Shown: piece by piece, positions 45,665 through 57,941 of the stretch
Layout of the letters: each line of letters opens with the position of its first letter
How positions within the stretch are numbered: position 1 is the stretch's first letter
Assembly (NCBI RefSeq): GCF_020283565.1
Contig: NC_060062.1
Coordinates: 27,960,251-28,024,250, forward strand
Length of the DNA stretch: 64,000 bases
Reading direction: 5' to 3'
Source of the DNA: Trifolium pratense
Lineage: Eukaryota; Streptophyta; Magnoliopsida; Fabales; Fabaceae
Notes under the pieces: model-generated
Databases searched by the model: none
What the model was told of the DNA's origin: nothing
Seen by the model: only the letters and a program-made list of their open reading frames with translations
Translations under genes and position numbers: made by a program

Positions 45665-46749
45665 TGTTGGAACAAAATTGATTTAAAAATGTTTGCCCCT
45701 AAATCTATTAAGGTTTTGATGATAACAAAGTATTAATAAACAATTGGAAGTACTAAAAATTTAATTTAAGTGTGCAGGACTTAGATTCAATTAAGCTCTG
45801 ATTAATGATCAGAAGATAAGGACTTCAGAAGTTTGTAAGCGATCAGAAGATTGTGAGACTCAGAAGTTGTAATCTTCAGACGATGAAGTCTTCAGAACTT
45901 CTTAAGGTCTTAGCTTCATCAAACTCTGATGATCTTCTTGAAGTTTGTAAAGATTCTCTTTTGCAAGTCAACTCTTCTACCAATGAAGAAAAGGACCTTT
46001 CAAGCCTGATCAGAACAGCTAATCTCCTTATGTCTGTTCTCTTTTGAGAACGTGGGTCATCAGCTGTGTTAGCTGAATAAGGAAAGTCTTCTCTGCAGTA
46101 GTCAAAGTACCTGAAACTCTTACTTAGTTTTGGATACAACCAAACTGCATCAAGACAAGCTGCTTGAAGACAAAAGATTATCTACTTCAACGGTCTTCTT
46201 TGCAACGACTCTTTTCTAGTCGTATATATTCTAAAGGAATCAGTTGTAATTAATATACATCAAGGATTATTAACACGCACGAAAAAACTCTGAATTCCTC
46301 ATACAAAGCTCTGAACCTCTGAACTGTGTTGTTGCACTTTTAGTTCAAATATTTAGTATTTGTTCTTCTAGGTTCTGACTAAGAGCTGTTGTATACTTTC
46401 CATTACTTTATTATATCTTGTACTTGAGGTAACTTAAGCTTGTGTGCTTAAGTGTGAAGTCTTAAGCTTGTGTGCTTGAGCAGTGTTGAGAAGTCTCTTG
46501 CTTGTGTGCTTGAGCAGTTGTAATCTTGTGTGATTATAGTGAAATCCCTTGGAAGTGCAAGGGGACTGGACTACTCTCGTTTTGTGAGAGGAACCAGTAT
46601 AATTTGCTTGTGTGATCTCTCTCTCTCTCTTAACTTGTTTTATTGTGTTATTTATCCGCTGCTGTTGTAGTTAAGTTAAGAACTTAAAAAAGTTTTAAAC
46701 TTGACTAAAACACAATTCAACCCCCCCTTCTTGTGTTTTCACACCTTCA
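45665..46749 (+). repeat. 3' LTR of the SIRE-type element
   Basis: Same length as the 5' LTR and aligned without gaps, with about six substitutions (for example CTTCTG/CTTATG near 46028 and AAAACGCATA/AACACGCACG near 46270). The target duplication AACCA follows at 46750. Confidence 0.94.
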
Positions 46750-47339
46750 AACCAATCCATGGTTCAATTTTAACCAATCCAATTGATACTCAAGTCCCTC
46801 CTTTATGTCACATCACACCTTTTGTGTGGAAACAAACAAAAATCCTTCAAAAATTCACTCTTCCCTCTCAAATCATTTTTCTCACGGTAACCCAAACTCA
46901 AACCTCTCTTCTCTCATCCATTGAGACAACAAGGTAACATATTCTACTTCATCTTCTTCTTGATTTTATTCAAGCTATGCTTCATATTGTGTTCATATGC
47001 TTGGAATGAACATATATCAAATCGGTTCCAATTTTTTTTCAAAAATGAAAACGGTTGAGAATAAAATCACAGTTTTGTCGAATAAACTTATGATTCTGTG
47101 ATTTTCATATGTTAAATCACTCGGAATGAGAAAAATCGAACATCATGTCGTGTTTATTGAAACCTGAACTAGTTATTTTTACTCAAATATGTTGAGTCCA
47201 ACTTTCGTGATGTTTTTATACTTCATCTTCTTTGTATAATACCAACAAAAACAAAGATCTATGGCAGGTAGAATTTTTTTTAATATGTAGCTTGAACTCA
47301 GCTAAAAAATGTTTTTCTTTTCGTGTTTTCGTCAGGAAA

Positions 47340-48314
47340 ATGGCTAGGAAATTCGAGAGTGTCAAAGACATAAACGACACGAAGGATCTTTGGAAGATAT
47401 CTGTGAAAGTCAAGGAAAAATGGACTAACATGAAGGATGGAAAAGAGTCTATTGAACTTCTGGTTGTGGACGACAAGGTAACCTGTTAATGATATTAGCT
47501 TTTTATATGTCTTTAAAGTTTTGATGTTATAGTTTGAAAAATTTGACAAAATGATCTGTTAACAATTTGATGTTAAATGTTTGTTCATAAATTATGTTGG
47601 TGGATGAAAAGTTGATGTTACATGTTTGTCTAATTATTGGTGGAACAAATATTCGTGTTACATGTTTGTTCATAGAAAATTATTACATTTTTAATGTTCA
47701 AGACAAAAAAGTGTATTAATATATGAAGGTATGTTTTTGATCAATCAAATAATGTGTTGGTGTTCAAGTATATAAATCTTAAGATATATGTTTGTTAATC
47801 AAAGTAAACTATAGTACCAAGTGAGTTGTACAACAAACTATCAAATCTACTTATCTTTGAATTTCTGGAAGATGATATATCTGTGTTCATTCCTAACGAG
47901 CTACATCAGAAATTTGAAAAAGACATTCCTATAACTGTGAACAACACTTACACAATGCAAAATTTTCAAGTTACCAAAAATGATGTCCAGTTCAAAACAT
48001 CGTGCCATGATTACAAGCTGAGGTTCAATGGTGGAACTTTAGTAAAAGATGTCAATGTCCATCAAATTCCTGATGCAGTCACAAAGTTGAAACCTTTTAG
48101 TGAAATCATCAATCTTGATTTTTGTGAAGATTTATTATATGGTATAGTTTATTGTTGTCTTGCATTTACAAATCACAAACATATCATTTTATTTAACACA
48201 ATTATGGTTTTGTATTCAGATATTGTTGGATTGGTGGATCAAATTAGTTATTCACAGTCTATTGCTGGAACTAGGAAAGTTCAAGTTAACCTTACTCTTC
48301 GAGACCTTTGGTAA
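47340..48314 (+). pseudogene. RPA1-like (DUF223) single-strand DNA-binding protein remnant
   Basis: Exon 1 is 47340-47477 (MARKFESVKDINDTKDLWKI, ending in VVDDK before GTAACC). Exon 2 covers about 47870-48141 (FIPNELHQKFE, NFQVTKNDVQF, HDYKLRF, PFSEI), and exon 3 is 48220-48314 (IVGLVDQI, TLRDLW). This is the N-terminal OB-fold arrangement of replication factor A-like proteins linked to Helitrons. Upstream (46755-46932) a CT-rich leader ends at CAACAAG|GTAACA, a likely 5' UTR intron. The exon 2 acceptor does not keep the phase cleanly, and the later OB folds are absent. The gene is cut off before the CACTA element. Confidence 0.65.
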
Positions 48315-49247
48315 TAACAATATTTGCACCTTATGTTGTATATAACAAATTGTCATCCATTGACGTATACTAAGTTTGTTAATATATTGATTGTAGCAAC
48401 ATTCCAATTGCTTCACTACAACAAAAATAGGTCTTTTATAGCATTTTTTTTAACTTTTAATAGCGCTTTAAAACGCTATTATTGTTACCGCTATTATAGG
48501 TATGATGCCTATAATAGCGTTTTTGAAGCGCTATCAAATGTCCAACTTTAATAACGCTTTTTGAAAAAACCGCTATCGTATATAGTCTGCCGCTACTATG
48601 GAAACAAGGTTTTATAGCGCTTCTTTTAGAAAACGCTATTATATGTCAGTTATTTAATAGCGCTTGCATATAAAACGCTATTATAGTCATTCAAGTAAAC
48701 AACTTTTAATAGCGCCCGTAACCAAAAAGCGCTATTATAAGTCCTTTTTCAAATAAAAAAAATAATTTTTTTTTCTTCAGAATCTTTGTTAGTTATGCTA
48801 TACTTGGGGAAAAAAAAAACTAAACAAATTTTATTAATCCTTCATAAGTGACGTACTCTACAACATAACCAATATTGGTTATAAAATAATCCAAATAAGA
48901 AAATACAACTCAAATATATCTACTAGAGGTATTAAAATGGCAAACTTAATCATTTGCTGATAAGCATATGTATAACACCACTGGTTTCAAAATAGTTGAT
49001 CTTTGGTACATGAAAAAACCTTAGTAATCCTTAATTACTACCTCAGATTGTCACAAGATTCATAATTACATGTGGTTCCTTAGTACTTAGAGGCGTATGC
49101 AATTCCACATAATGAACAAAGTCACCTAAAATGTCTACACACGAGTGCAACGTTGACAATTTCTTCCCATTTAAATAAGTCACTCTCCCATTAGATCTTT
49201 ATACTATTTGATTCAATCTTCCCTCTGGTGTAGAGCTTCTTCACCTG

Positions 49248-50055
49248 AAAGATGTCTTATATAAGCAATGTCAGCTTTCTTTAGTCGGAACCTAGAAATT
49301 TATTGACACAAATTCAAAATCCTTAAAACCTAACAATGATCTTAGCCTAAAACTAAAGCTTCATAACCAACATATCAAAATCAAAACGCAGAGTAGTAGG
49401 CTTTATCAAATAAAAAATCAAAGAAATGGAAACTCACCCAATAAAGTTAGATATCAGAATTTTGCCACAAGTTCAATGGCCCCATCAGGAATGTCATTAA
49501 GGTGTACGACACATTCTTCGTCTGATTCGTAATCTTTGGCAAGCAATTGATAATTCCAAAAACTCCACTTCTTCACCTGAAAGTTATTCAATTCACAATA
49601 TACAAAACTACAAATATAGTGTTTAATTTTGTAGGCTGCAACTTGATTCGTGTAGTCAAGTAGACATAAAATCATTAAGTTCAAAGAAAGATATAGATAA
49701 TAGATGTCTAACCTCAGGAAGCCTGACAGCAAGATGTCTTATATAAGCAATGCCAGCTTTCTTTAGTTGGAACCTAGAAATTTATTGACACAAATTCAAA
49801 ATTCTTAGAACCTAACAATGATCTTAGCCTAAAACTAAAGCTTCATAACCAACACATCAAAATCAAAAAGCGGAGTAGTATGCTTTATCAAATAAAAAAA
49901 TCAAAGAAATGGAAACTCACCCAATAAAGTTAGATATCATAATTTTGCCACAAGTTCAATGGCCCCGTCAGGAATGTCATTAAGGTGTACGACACATTCT
50001 TCATCCGATTCATAATCTTTGGCAGACAATTGATAATTCCAAAACTCCACTTCTA
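49248..50055 (-). repeat. tandem duplication with captured exon-like sequence
   Basis: Two copies with a period of about 481 bp start at 49248 and 49729. On the minus strand they hold two exon-like segments: 49713-49773 (FQLKKAGIAYIRHLAVRLPE) and 49454-49576 (VKKWSFWNYQLLAKDYESDE, ending ELVAKF and a stop), each with AG/GT borders. The second copy has small losses. The source gene is not recognised. It is not part of a known CACTA transposase that I can identify. Confidence 0.55.
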
Positions 50056-50841
50056 GAGAGCAAAGGGAACTGCATTATGTGTGAATTCATTTTAGTAGAA
50101 AATATTTAGTAAAAATGAAATCAAACATGTGGTAAACGATATACGAAGGACTATGGAACAATAAATTGGAATTGTTTTCCGAACTGTAGCATTATCAAAT
50201 ACTTCAAATGAATTATAATTTCACAGCAGAAATCATAACACGGTAAAAACATGTTTCAAATGTACAATAGGAAAACTCTGCTATGCTTCTCTTCGTAACT
50301 TTAACAAATTTTTAGTTAGCCAAACCTTAACTATAAAAAAGAACCGTGAACTGAGAACTTGAGCAAGCTAATACCCATCCATATACATAGTGCATCATAA
50401 AGAAAGTCATTAACATATACCTTATGAATGGAAAGACATCTCATGAACTTCAACAAATATATCACTATATCACTGGAAGCCTGCAGAACCTATGACATCA
50501 ATGAAAATATTATGCATTACATAGAAGTGAAAAAAAATTCAATATCACAATGCTTTTCAATCAGCTTGTATTCTAAAGTCTCATTTAAAATGACTTAAAT
50601 GAAACCTAACAAACGTATATTGAACAAATGTGAATTTGAAGTATCATAGGAGTAGTAATGCATCATTACATTTGACCACGTCCACGTAGAAGAAGGGCGT
50701 GAGGGCAACCAAGGTGTTGAGAGTAAGAAATTAAAAATACTAGTAATACTTGTTAATATTAACAATCATTATCAATAAAATTAACAATTAACAATCACAG
50801 AGAGTATGAATCAATGAAATTAAAATGAAAAATAAAAACAA

Positions 50842-50947
50842 TCAAGAAGATTCTATCTTTTTAATGTGCTTATCATTAAGAAGTTTCTTCATAGCCGGGT
50901 CGGCGGTTTCGCCGAAATCAAAATAATCTATGGAATCCATGACTGCC
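50842..50947 (-). pseudogene. captured terminal exon fragment inside the CACTA element
   Basis: After an acceptor (TTGCAG, minus) an open stretch reads VMDSIDYFDFGETADPAMKK and ends KKIESS with a TGA. Its GC content is well above its surroundings (GGCGAAACCGCCGACCCGG), pointing to a host exon. Function unknown. Confidence 0.45.
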
Positions 50948-52672
50948 CTGCAATTTTTGTAAATACTAATCAAATTAAAAATTAACAATATAACCATCAG
51001 TTATTACACTATCAATCAAATCAACAGAACAGAGAAATGAGGAATAAAATTATAATGTGAGACACAAAATTTCTAGATGTCATGTAATGATGCTCTAATT
51101 GCAGGAAAGAAAGTTTTATATAAGGAGTAGTAAAGTGATGCAATTGCCAAGAGGCTTAAAAAAATCTACAGAGTTACCAAATAACAAGTAAAGTACCACC
51201 AACAACAAGGTGAAAAATATGAATGAGAAGATCAAATCAGTAGCATATAATAATTACCATGATAAATCCAGTGTTATCAGACTCTAATTCTTCCATGATC
51301 AAAGCAGGATATTCCTCTGCCTGCTTCTGTATGTTAGACAATTGTTTGTAGTGGCACTAATGCAAATAATTTGTAAACATAATTGAACATCAAGAATAAT
51401 CCAATTCTGATGGGGATAAAATTGCATACTAGGTAAACTATTAGTTTTAATTACTGATGAAACTAAAAAGTAAATAAAGGCAAACTCAGATTACTCATTC
51501 CTCGTCAAAGCCTTCATCACCAAGCTCAAAACTAAAAACACTACCAATCTGCCTCTAGAAGGACCAAATAAAAATCCAAAAAACTGAAAGATAACTAAGG
51601 CACATAAAAGGGACAAAAACACACCATATCAAGCTAAAACACACTCCAAAATTATACCTACACTCCCAAACCAAAAAGGAAGACAATCTCAAAGAAACAA
51701 TTCAGTAACACCAACATAACAACAACATATCTAGAAATCTCTCCTGCAAATATCAAACACACCACAGACTGAGTAACCTCTACTGTCACTTAAATCAAAA
51801 CAACAACAACATAATCCCCAATATGTTGTTGATTGATTGAGTAAGACTGAGTAACCTAACCTTTTATGACAAGATGGAGCTTCAACTGCAATGAACGATG
51901 GCGGAACACGATGAAGAGTTTCTGGGTAAACGACTTCTTAAACGATGGACAATGATGAACGATTAGGAAAGATGGTTTTAGGGTTTCAGCGAGTTCTCAA
52001 GGTTCAATTGATTTTTATTTAAGGGTTTAAATGGGAATCTGGGTTCAATCAATTGACATTCTATGGAGTTTAGGGTTTCAGTGAGTTTCTGGGTGAGAGA
52101 GGTTGGTGAGAAGAAGGTCGAAGAAGAAGGGTTCTGGATGGAGTGAGAGTGACGAAGGTGTAAAGAAGGTTGAGGGTTTCTAGGTGGAATGAGATTGAAG
52201 AAGATTGAAGGTGAGTGGGTAATTTGAAGAATCGAGTGAGATGAATGTTTCTGGGTGGTTTGAAGGTTGTTGGGTTTGAGTGAGATGAACAAAGAGAAGA
52301 GAATTGGAACAAAGGAAACTGTGAGTAGAGGATCCGGTCAAAGGAAACTATAAGTTTTTTTTTCTAAAAATTTGATTTTTTTTTATTATTCAGCAACCAA
52401 GGATCAAAGGTTCGACACTCACCCACTACATATTTTAATTAATTCATTTTCCTTACTATAGCGCTCATGTAAAACCCGCTATTATAGAGTTCCGCGTTTT
52501 TGAATTTGATAAAGCTTTTCTCAAAAGCGCTATTGTAACACCCCTGAGTTCAAGGCTTTAAAAGCGCTTCTACGAAAAGCGCTATAAAAAGGCTCCGTGT
52601 TTAAGTTTTAATAACGCTTTTTCAAAAAGCGCTATTAAATAGGCGCTATTATAGCTCATTTTTGTAGTAGTG

Positions 52673-53984
52673 AAAATTTAAAATTCCTATTCCAACTTTA
52701 GATAATTCGAGCTGCAAAATACCGCATGACAGTGACCTTGCTGAGTTGCTCAGACAAACAAAGTTAATCATATGGGATGAAGCACCAATGGCTCACAAAT
52801 ACTGTTTTGAATCTTTAGACCGTTGTCTACAGGATCTAATGACTAAAAAGGGAGAGGAGAAGAAAATTTTCGGTGGAAAGGTTGTTGTGTTTGGAGGTGA
52901 TTTTAGACAAATACTTCCAGTAATTCCAAGAGGAAGCAAATCTGATATTGTCCATGCTTCAATCAATGCATCTTACATTTGGGATCATGTAGAGGTTTTG
53001 ACTTTAACAAAAAATATGAGATGTCGACAAGGACCAAATAATGAGTGAAACAATGAGATTGAATCTTTTTCAAATTGGCTCTTGGCAGTTGGAGAAGGAA
53101 GAATATCTGAACCTAATGATGGAATTGCACAAATTGAAATTCCAGATGACCTCCTCATTAAAAACTTTGATGATCCCATCAAAGGAATTGTTGATAGTAC
53201 TTATCCAAGTTTTTTGCAGAATTACAACGATTATCAATATTTGCTCAGCAGAGCAATTTTAGCATCTACAATTGAAGTAGTTGATTCAATAAATGAAAAC
53301 ATGCTCAACATTATGCCATGTGAACATATACTGATCCAAACTTACAATACTTTAACAATCATGAAGTTACTGACAAATCTTTTATTCTTATATGAATTGT
53401 GTTTAGGTGAAGAGCAAGAATACTTGAGTGCAAATGATATTGACAGATCAGAAATTCATGATTATCAAGTTACACAACTTTTTACTCCTGAATTTTTGAG
53501 TTCTCTACGGACTTCTGGTCTTCCAAGTCACAGTGTTAAGTTGAAGGTTGGAGCACCAATAATGTTGATGAGAAATATTGACCAAACTCAAGGTTTATGT
53601 AATGGTACAAGAATAATTGTAACCAAGCTAGCTGATCATGTGATTGAAGCTAAAATAATTGGTGGCAAGCATTATGGCAATGTAGTTTACATTCCAATAT
53701 TAGATATGTCTCCATCACAATCTCCATGGCATTTTAAATTGACTAGAAGGCAATTCCCTCTAATGGTATCATATGCCATGACCATTAACAAATCATAGGG
53801 ACAGTCTTTGGATCATGTTGGTATTTATTTGCCAAAAGATGTTTTTAGTCATGGTCAAATATATGTTGATGTTTCAAGAGTTAAAAGCAAACAAGGCATT
53901 AAGTTGTTGATTCATGATGACAACAAAGTTGCTAAAGAAATGACTAACAATGTTGTCTTCAAAGAAGTGTTCAACAATATCTGA
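52673..53984 (+). pseudogene. PIF1-type Helitron helicase, C-terminal half
   Basis: The frame opens with KFKIPIPTLDNSSCKI directly after the CACTA end. It holds Walker B (LIIWDEAPM), motif III (VVFGGDFRQILPV), the conserved HSVKLKVGAPIMLMRN and GLCNGTR, the YAMTINKS*GQSL motif, and the family end (KLLIHDD, VFKEVF). Two in-frame stops, TGA at 53046 and TAG at 53796 (a Gln codon in the SQGQS motif), kill it. The Walker A part is missing; a scrap of the sequence just before (IVAT...IAS) is visible at 48388-48413 on the other side of the CACTA insertion. In life it would unwind DNA during rolling-circle Helitron transposition. Confidence 0.85.
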
Positions 53985-54789
53985 ACTTGCTTAACTATCT
54001 CATTGGAAAAAATAGGTACATACAATGTTAAGTCCTTATATTGCATATTCAATTTTCTTTCTTATTATGTAATCATGTTTTTCATTTTTTTGAAGGTTGG
54101 AAGACAAAATGAAGGTATGTTAATGTTACAGTGAATTCAATTACTTATTGAATATATCAATTTCATGTAGTTTTTGGTTGTAACATATATGGTTAGTAAT
54201 TTAATGCTTATCCACCCTGTTATATCCTTTTTTAACTACGTTTTGTAACACCAATTGCTCTACTGATATATCAATTCAAAGAAATTTCATTTGGTAATGC
54301 AAGTTTCATATGGTTTAAATTCAAACTACTGACTAAGTTTTTTATTGATATGAGCTTTGAAATTAATATGTAAATAATACTAAATATTTTTTGTTGATGT
54401 GTTAAGAGAGACATTGAAAACTTAGTTTTTTTAAGATACATGTAGCCAATTCTATGTAATATATAACGATCTTGGCCTACAAAATTGTCCAAAAGATTAA
54501 CTTAGTTTCCTGAAAGGTATTCACATAATTGATAATAAAACATAAAGTGTGGGACCTACATGTTAGTCAAACTGATATCAAATCTAAGTAAGAAGGACCA
54601 CACAAGTATGTCTTTATCACTTAGAAAGGATAAGAACCATCCAAGTGAGACAAAACATTAACTTTACTATCCATACCTTTTTCGCTCGAGACCCTATTCT
54701 TTGCAAACATTTGGATCTTCGGCAGCGTTTGACCAACATCGTCTTCTTTTCAGTCAAACTCAAAATCGACTGACAAATCTTCAACATCA
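53985..54789. other. spacer; leader of the B3-like gene at its right
   Basis: No coding frame is supported. 54690-54789 is CT-rich and may be the 5' UTR of the next gene. The minus frame at 54271-54492 looks like chance. Confidence 0.4.
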
Positions 54790-57700
54790 ATGGCATCTAC
54801 TTCACGAAGGTTAGATTTTTCGTCAATTTTGAATCGTTGTTGCATGTATCTATCGAGGAGATATGTATGTTTCTTGACATGAACTTTTACTTATTTAGAT
54901 TTTATAAAATATATGTTTTGTATTTGCCTTATGTTGAACAATTCATATTTTGAAATTACATGTCTCTGTATTATGGATGATTGTTTATGAAAGAGTACTT
55001 CGTCAGGGTTTATCTGATTTGGTGTTAATATTTGTGTCCTATTACCTTGAATGTTTATTTCTTTGTTCAGAGTACCAACTGCTGAGGATATTGCTAAGTA
55101 TAGGAACTTATTTCACACTGTAATTGATCCCAATATGGTATAGTTTTCAATTTGTTGTTTCGTAATTTCATTGTTTTAATTACAATTTCGTATATCATTT
55201 TTCATTTACAGTATTTTTATTCTGTTTAGGAAAACATAAACATTCCTAATGATTTTTATGAAAAATGGAAAACTTCTTTTGAGAAACAAACTTTTGGTTG
55301 GATTCGAGGTCCACACTACAAGAGCACTGCAGTCTTCTATAAAAAAACTAAGACCATAATGACTCTGACCTCTGGTTCGAGTGTGTCCAAATCTTTTGGT
55401 TTTCTTAAACCAACAAGAGTAACGCTGAGTTATGTACCAGCTGATAATAAGTTTTGGATGAGAATATTACCGGATAAAAAGCCAAGTAATGAAACAACTG
55501 TAGTGCAAAACATGACTACATCAATGCCATCTACTTTTCCAAGGTTATTTCTCAAATACTTATTTAGGGTTTAAAATATTTTTATGTTTTTGTTTTTGCC
55601 ATATGTTGAAGATTTCATATATTCAAATTGGCCACTATCTATTGTGTATTATGGTTGTTTGTTTAGGGATTCAATTTTGTTAGGATTTATGTGATTTGGT
55701 GTTACTATTTCTGACATATTACCTTGAATGTTTATATTTTTTCAGAGTACCAACTGCTGAGGATATTGCTAAATATAGGAACTTTTTCCACACTGTAATT
55801 GATCCCAATACGGTATAGTTTTTTTTTTTTTTTTTTGGTAATTTCATTGATTTATTTACAAGTTCATATATCATTTTACAGTGTCATTTATTTAATTATG
55901 TTTAGGAAAACATTAACATTCTAGATGATTTTTATGAAAAAAGGAAAACTTCTTTTGAGACACAAAAATTTGGTTGGATTCGAGGTCCACAATACAAGAA
56001 CGCTTCAGTTTTCTATCATAAAACCAACACTAGAATGACTCTGACCTCTGGTGAAAGTGTTTCCAAATCTTTTGGTTTTCTTAAACCAACAAGAGTGACG
56101 CTGAGTTATGTACCAGCCGATAATAAGCTTTGGATGAGATTATTACCGGATACAAAGGCAACTAATGAAAGAATTGGTGACCAAAACATTCATTCATCAA
56201 TTCAAGCGTCTTTCCCAAGGTTATTTCTTGCATTCTTATTTAGGGTTTATAAGATTTTTATGTTTTTTTTTTTGCCATATGTTGAAAATTTCATATGTTG
56301 AAATTGCAAGTATCTATTGTGTATTATGGTGGTTTGTTTATGTTCAATAACTTTGTTAGGTTTTATCTGATTTGGTGTTATTATCACTGTGATAATTAAT
56401 TTCCTATTTCTTGCTCTTCAGAGTACCAACTGCTGAAGATATTGCTGACTATACCAACTTCTTTGACACTGTCATTGATCCTAAAATGGTATTCCATGTT
56501 TTTCCTATTTGCTATTTGATCATTTCATTGTTTTAATTACAATTCCCTATGTCCTTATTCATCAACATGTTTTTAATGATGTTTAGGAAAACATTAACAT
56601 TCCTGATGATTTTTATGAAAAATGGAAAACATCTTTTGAGAAACACAAATTTTGTTGGATTCGAGTTCCAAACTACAAAAGCACTGCAGTCTTCTATCAC
56701 ACAACTAATACTGGGATGAATCTGACATCTGGTTTGAGTGTTTCAAAATCTTTTGGTTTTCTTAAACCAACAAGAGTAAAGTTGAGTTATGTACCAGGCG
56801 ATAATAAGTTTTTGATGAGAATATTACCGGATACAAAGCCAAGTAATGAAACAACTGCTGAGCAAAACTTGGCTACATCCCCAAACATTCCAAATAGCGT
56901 AAGATAAAACATAATTTCAGTTTACAAATACATTCATATTTATTACAATAAAATTCAGATTTATTCTTTACTTTTTTGTAGTTAGTTGGAAGTCAAGATC
57001 TAACCAAAGAAATTAACACAGCTGAATCAAATTCTGATCAAACGATTCCTATGTCTGCAAGTGCACCAAACTCGGTAAGCTAACAAACTATTGTCTCAAT
57101 TCAAAATACATTCATCTGTCAGACAGACATATTTAACATTCGAATTTTTCTTATAGGAATTGGAGATTGAAAAGTCCAAAATAACCCAAAAAAGGAAGCC
57201 AAACAATGAGGAAAATCTGATTGATGACAATATTCATCAATCACATTTGAGGAGATCAAAAAGATTGATGTTGAGCAACAAAACAATGAAGTCTGAGGTA
57301 AACATTTCAATAGTATTATATATCAGTTTTTTAATGATTTATATACTATTCTTCCAATATATTTCCTAATTAGTTATGTCAAAATAGTTGCAGGAGTTAA
57401 CAAAAGTGAAACCAACACTGCCTTCAAAAGGAGAACAACACCAGAAGAGAACAAAGTCTTCTAACAAAGTTTTCAATGGTAGGATCAATATAAAAAAGAC
57501 TGAGGCCGGATATGAATGGGATACAGTAGTAACTGAAGCAATGTCAAGAAAAATTGGAAGTAAAGTCCTGGTATGGTTTTTTAATGTCTGTGAGAATAGA
57601 ATCCAGTTTGATCTAGGTTTTATAAAATATTAACAGTTGGTCTAACTTTGTGTGTCAATTTTCAATTGTAGCACATCCTAAGAGAAATTGCAAGAGTTGT

Positions 57701-57941
57701 TTTGAACCCAAAAGTTACCAATATTTTGGTTCAAATTCAAATCAATGGAGTCACATTCATGATTATTCCATGCAACATCATGGCTACTAAGAGAAACAAA
57801 TTTGAAAGATACATATCAAAAGAATGGTCTCGAATCGTTAAGACAACCAATTTGAAGACAGGTGACAAATTGATTTTCAAGCTTGACAAACCTCCATCAA
57901 CATTGATCATTCAGCTTCTCAATGTAAAAGGTCAAAAATGA
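54790..57941 (+). CDS. B3-like DNA-binding protein with three tandem exon-encoded repeats
   Basis: Eleven exons join in frame to 613 aa: 54790-54809, 55071-55137, 55230-55543, 55746-55812, 55906-56219, 56422-56488, 56587-56898, 56982-57074, 57157-57297, 57394-57570 and 57672-57941. Residues 7-133, 134-260 and 261-387 are three copies of a 127-residue module. Each has VPTAEDIA at the start, then EN(I)NIP(N/D)DFYEKWK, a LTSG.SVSKSFGFLKPTRV block and LSYVPADNK. The fold pattern fits a plant B3 (pseudobarrel) domain. Residues 388-500 are linker with basic clusters (TQKRKP, RRSKR), likely nuclear signals. Residues about 500-613 form a separate, shorter B3-like domain (YISKEWSRIV, GDKLIFKL). No stop or shift was found. 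The target DNA is unknown. It sits between the Helitron helicase remnant and the Helitron end. Confidence 0.75.

Larger units (their letters stand above)
31966..46749 (+). mobile_element. full-length SIRE/Maximus-type Ty1-copia retrotransposon
   Basis: A 14,784-bp element with two 1,085-bp LTRs, the target duplication AACCA (31961-31965 and 46750-46754), a primer site, gag, pol, an env-like ORF and a purine tract. Protein order (gag, protease, integrase, RT, RNase H, then env-like) and size place it in the SIRE/Maximus lineage of copia. By eye the LTRs differ at about six positions (0.55 percent), so insertion is recent. Gag has a solo LTR inserted and a stop, and env has a frameshift, so this copy cannot act alone. 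Confidence 0.95.
48414..52672. mobile_element. 4.26-kb CACTA (En/Spm-type) non-autonomous element
   Basis: The ends CACTACAACAAAAATAGG and the complement of CATTTTTGTAGTAGTG are CACTA termini. The subterminal 250-330 bp on each side is packed with AATAGCGCT/AGCGCTATT-type repeats, as in this superfamily. No TNPD-type transposase is seen. The interior carries exon-like pieces on the minus strand and a tandem duplication. The 3-bp flanks (CTT, AAA) do not match. It lies inside the helicase gene, with about 35 bases of helicase coding sequence seemingly lost at the junction. Confidence 0.85.

Noticed and set aside
51978..52312. overlapping Ser/Pro-rich ORFs near the right end of the CACTA element
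   Set aside because: Two frames are open at once over CT-rich DNA, as in a leader sequence; no domain. It might be the 5' UTR of a captured gene but cannot be supported as coding.
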